A stretch of DNA of 64,000 nt from Phytoseiulus persimilis (Eukaryota; Arthropoda; Arachnida; Mesostigmata; Phytoseiidae). The stretch lies in the NCBI GenBank assembly GCA_037576195.1, contig CM075103.1, positions 37,895,250 to 37,959,249 of the forward strand. The letters run 5' to 3'. The notes under the pieces were generated by a model, which was given only the letters and a program-made list of their open reading frames with translations, was not told the origin of the DNA and searched no databases. Below, in pieces: positions 60,401 to 64,000 of the stretch. The position numbers and the translations under genes are program-made. The stretch's first letter is position 1. Each line of letters opens with the position of its first letter.

Positions 60401-63400
60401 AGGGTCGTCCAAGGATGCTTTGTCCGTGGAGACTGCGGTCCGGCCCGGGGCGTTGAGCTTGAGGCTTCGGAGCGCCCCTGAGACTGCGAGTGGAATCGAC
60501 GAACGAAACCTCATGCTCCAGAACGACGCAGCGAAGGGCCAATACCGTTCGCGAGTGTGACCCAGTTTAGCTCTCCCGACTTATAAAACATCGGTCGGGG
60601 ATCTTCGTCGAGAATCGACGACGGAGTCCAAGAGCCATCAAAAAGCAGCTCCCGCCCCAGGCATCCTCGAGTCTCGGTACGCCTCGTGCCCTCCGTGTAA
60701 CATCTCGCGGGAATCCCGCTCGTTATCGTTCCAAATGCATTGGGTTGGTCAAGTTCCCACGTAAACACGAATCACTTGACCCCGGTACTCAACCTGGCCA
60801 CCTGATCTTGCGGGCTTCGCTGTTGGGGTTCTCAGTTTCCATTGTCGTGACGAACATCTGGAAACCATGCTAGTCTCTTTATTCAGGCTCAGATCCCGCT
60901 GCTGTTCTCCAAATCGTTTCGCTGATCGAAGTTATTTTAGAGAACTCGCTCATAAACTCAACGCTTGATGCATCATCCTGGTCTGGGTTGTAACGGAGAT
61001 TGGGGTCACAGCTGACCGAGGCTCGAAATCAATGAGCTCAAACGCACTAGAGACCAAATGGCTCGGCGTCGTGTACTTTCTGCTTGGTGTCCTAATGTAT
61101 CTTCATTTAGCTGAGTTCGCATCGGCATCTGCTGACGCTGTCGGACGGTGCGCCAGACGATAAGCGACGAGGGAATTCCAGAGTGCAATCGGAGACAGCA
61201 GCTGTTCAGAACAGTTGCCGTGCCTTGACGCTGCTCGCTAAGACTCGGGATCCCGCAAATGGTCGGAGCGGATTCTTGACGTGCGAAAATGTGGCGTGCA
61301 GCTGAAGATTCGATGTCCGAGCCCGATATTCCCGAGCGCGATGACTTGCCTGAGAGCGGCGCTTCTCGGACAGCACGCCGCCATGCTCGTCGACGTGCAT
61401 CCCGTTTCTGCTCGGCCCTGAGCTCTCACGGTCAGAAGCATCCGTATTCGTGTCATTCAGATTGGAATCGATTCCTTCAGCAAGTTCCTCCTCGCTTTCC
61501 TCGCTCTCGTGCGCATCGATGGCTGTCTCTCAGACAGAATCAGATATTCATGACGAGTTTGTCGACTCCGATGAGTTTCCGGCTAGAGAAGCCATAATTC
61601 AGGAAGCAAGACGCTGTTCGAACCTCCTCGGCCACGTCTCCATTTCAGCTGAAAGCTTGAAGAATCAGACACTGATCTCAGACGAAATTGAGTTCTCGGA
61701 CGGATGGATGCTTCCATTGGAATTGTGGGCCACTCGCACTCGATGCTGAGTCGGCTGGTAGAAGTTTCCCGCCCCGCAACAGCGAGAGAGCACGGAACCC
61801 CGGGGAGAAAAAACAACTCAAAAATGGCCATAGTCCTGATCACGTTCGTGCGCAACGTGCAAGGACACGTACTGCGGTGCATCCGACATTTCGCACTGTG
61901 GGATGAACATACCGAGAATTCGGTCTTCCTAACCTCGACGGTTGTTTCAAACTTGGCCAGGTCGACAAGTTGAAAATTCCTGTATGGGGCAGAATACGTC
62001 TTCGGTTTTGTGTGCCCCGTTGAACGCCGGCTCAACCAAGAGCCGCTCTGACCGTTCCGACCGTCTGGGACTCGGTTACGCTCGATGTTCGGATCTTGAG
62101 AGTGGAAGAGGTGGAGAGAGTTAGGACCACGTGGCGAAGGATTCGTTAGCGCTTTGCGGCAGTCACTGACGGTGAGTTTTGTCCCGGCCAGCTCCGCTAG
62201 AGTGCTGTCGCCTGAAATGCACAGGAAGTCCAGAGGATCAGCTGACGAGTTGAAACCTCGGGGACATGTGCGAGGAGCCTCCTCTCAAAAGACGCTCCTT
62301 TGTGGGCAGCCTCCTTACATGGAATGATGGCTTCGCAGACGAGACTCCCGTAGGGGCTCTGGCGAACTTTTTCTCGGGATTCTTTTGCTCGATGCCTTTC
62401 ATTCCCAGCGTGGAAAAGTTCAAGATGTCTCGACTTCAGAACATTCCCAGACACGTTGGACCTGTCGCTGTTTCCACGAGCCTGGATCTTGTACCTACAA
62501 ACAACGCGGAGGGAACGGCCCCTTCGTCTTCCTCGTCAGCCATACGTCCATACACGGTTCGGAGCGTGCGATCCGCGAAAATATTTGGCATCTTCCACAT
62601 TTGTCTTGGATTCGGGTGATGGCGGAAAGGAACGCGTCCCGCTTCGCCATGAAGACATGATGAAATCATCTGGAAGCGAATGGTCGCTTCCGACTAACAG
62701 CTGTGGAGGTTCGATTCGAACTCGAGTGTTTCTATGGTCGAATACTCGTAGCGGAAACTCGCGATCCCACCGCGTTCGGACGGTGGACGCGAACTAAACG
62801 GATGGAGCCGCAGCTTGACAGCTTTGATCGCGGAACGTGCGCTGCTCGGGCGATCCGAAGCTACTTCGCGGATGCGACTCGGTCCGATGGACTTGAGGTC
62901 ACACTTGAGAGGGAGACCGCTCTCTGATAATTATAAAACTCGAACCGCTGATCTGGTTGTAGAGAGGAAATCGTGGAGGGCTCTCCAAAGGAACATTCAT
63001 CGTCAGGATTGATCATTCGGCTGTGGTGCGAGTACCGGTCGACGTTCCGGTCGGTTCCGACTGTGGCGCGATCGCGAGCCCCGAACAGATGCTGTTGGTC
63101 GCGTGTGCTCCGGTCGAGAGCTCATTACAAAAAGAACGCGGCTATCGTCGCTCCGAGGGATCGGAACCGCCGGCTCTGTAGAGTTTCGCGTCTGCGTTGG
63201 GAGAGGAGGCTCTCGAAGGTCGTCGTAATTAGCGGCCACTCGACAAACTCGCTAAATCCTCGATAACAGCCATGACCACAGATGACCGCACAAAGCGGGG
63301 AAACCACACCGAGCGGAGGACACTATCGCAGACACATCCTGGTGATTGGAACCAGGAAAGCGAGCAATCGCTGCGGGGCTGTGGGACGGATCAGTTCATA

Positions 63401-64000
63401 CGACTTTTGACTCCGGTTCTCCGCAGAGATTATCGGGATTTGCGCCGACACCCCCGCGATTCCACCGTTGGTGCCGAACTCCAGAGTGAGCCTCTAGGAA
63501 GTTATTTTTGTGCCCACCTCCACGAAAATGTGTCGGGCTTTTTTGTTTCGTTCGGAATCCTCTCTCGGTTTTATGTGGAACCTCATTCGTATCCGGGGAG
63601 CATTGAGCGCGCCCGGAAAAGGTCACACGGAACCACTCCTGATCCAAATCGTCTCGTAGAATGAACTCCTCCCCGAAAATGGTCCGATCGTTCCATATCG
63701 AATGAGACTCATTGAGATCTCTCAAGAGTCGAGTCTCGCGAGTTCCGGAGTCTCTTTGCGGAGATGCTCTCGGGTCTATTTAGGGACACAGCGAGCCGTC
63801 TATCCGACAGCTCCGCGAGCAGAACGCCGAAGAGTCGCTGCGAAATGCTCTCGTCTGTGGCTTCATTTTCTCGCACGGCAAGCCTCATGGACGAATTGTT
63901 CGGAGCACACAACAGGGTCAGTTCTCGAAGCATCTCTGAGGTTCCGCGGTTTGAGTGCTTCGCCAACTCGAGCAATGCACAGCGTCGGAACACGCCACAC
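57461..64000. other. No recognised gene
   Basis: The longest frame (59424-60119, + strand, 231 codons from GTG) is low-complexity in leucine, serine and arginine and matches nothing I know. No RNA gene, repeat array or element end was recognised. Confidence 0.45.

Overview
This is a eukaryotic, most likely arthropod, genomic window. It holds one convincing multi-exon host gene, three recognisable mobile elements or element remnants, several inverted-repeat structures and long stretches with no recognisable gene. The evidence for a eukaryote is a receptor gene whose exons are separated by GT-AG introns with matching phases, two non-LTR retrotransposon (LINE) copies and a hAT DNA transposon with an 8-bp target duplication. 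Base composition is balanced and CpG is not visibly depleted. The LINE families resemble ones common in ticks, mites and other invertebrates, so a chelicerate is a reasonable guess, but the window does not prove it.

Layout. 1-15840: no recognisable gene; short open frames and one inverted repeat (about 5417-6410). 15841-17311: a 5'-truncated, frameshifted LINE copy on the + strand with a CAATAC-repeat tail. 17312-21705: nothing recognised. 21706-30219: a class A aminergic-type G-protein-coupled receptor on the + strand. Seven exons carry all seven transmembrane helices and together give 335 codons plus a stop; the exon with the start codon was not found. A long hairpin of about 420 bp sits in its 5-kb second intron. 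30220-35424: possible long 3' UTR or intergenic DNA with an AT-richer part and a weak retroelement-like open frame. 35425-37442: a foldback-like structure with inverted flanks around an array of a 45-bp repeat, into which a second LINE fragment (- strand) is inserted. 37443-54284: no recognised gene, only unassigned open frames. 54285-57460: a full-length hAT transposon with terminal inverted repeats and a perfect 8-bp target-site duplication; its transposase gene is broken by one in-frame stop and one frameshift. 57461-64000: nothing recognised.

The genes do not form a functional cluster. The receptor is a host signalling gene and the rest is mobile-element sediment of different ages. The most informative items are the hAT copy with exact boundaries, the 45-bp-repeat foldback structure with a nested LINE, and the intronic hairpin. 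Every unassigned open frame is given low confidence because many frames of this length overlap one another on opposite strands.
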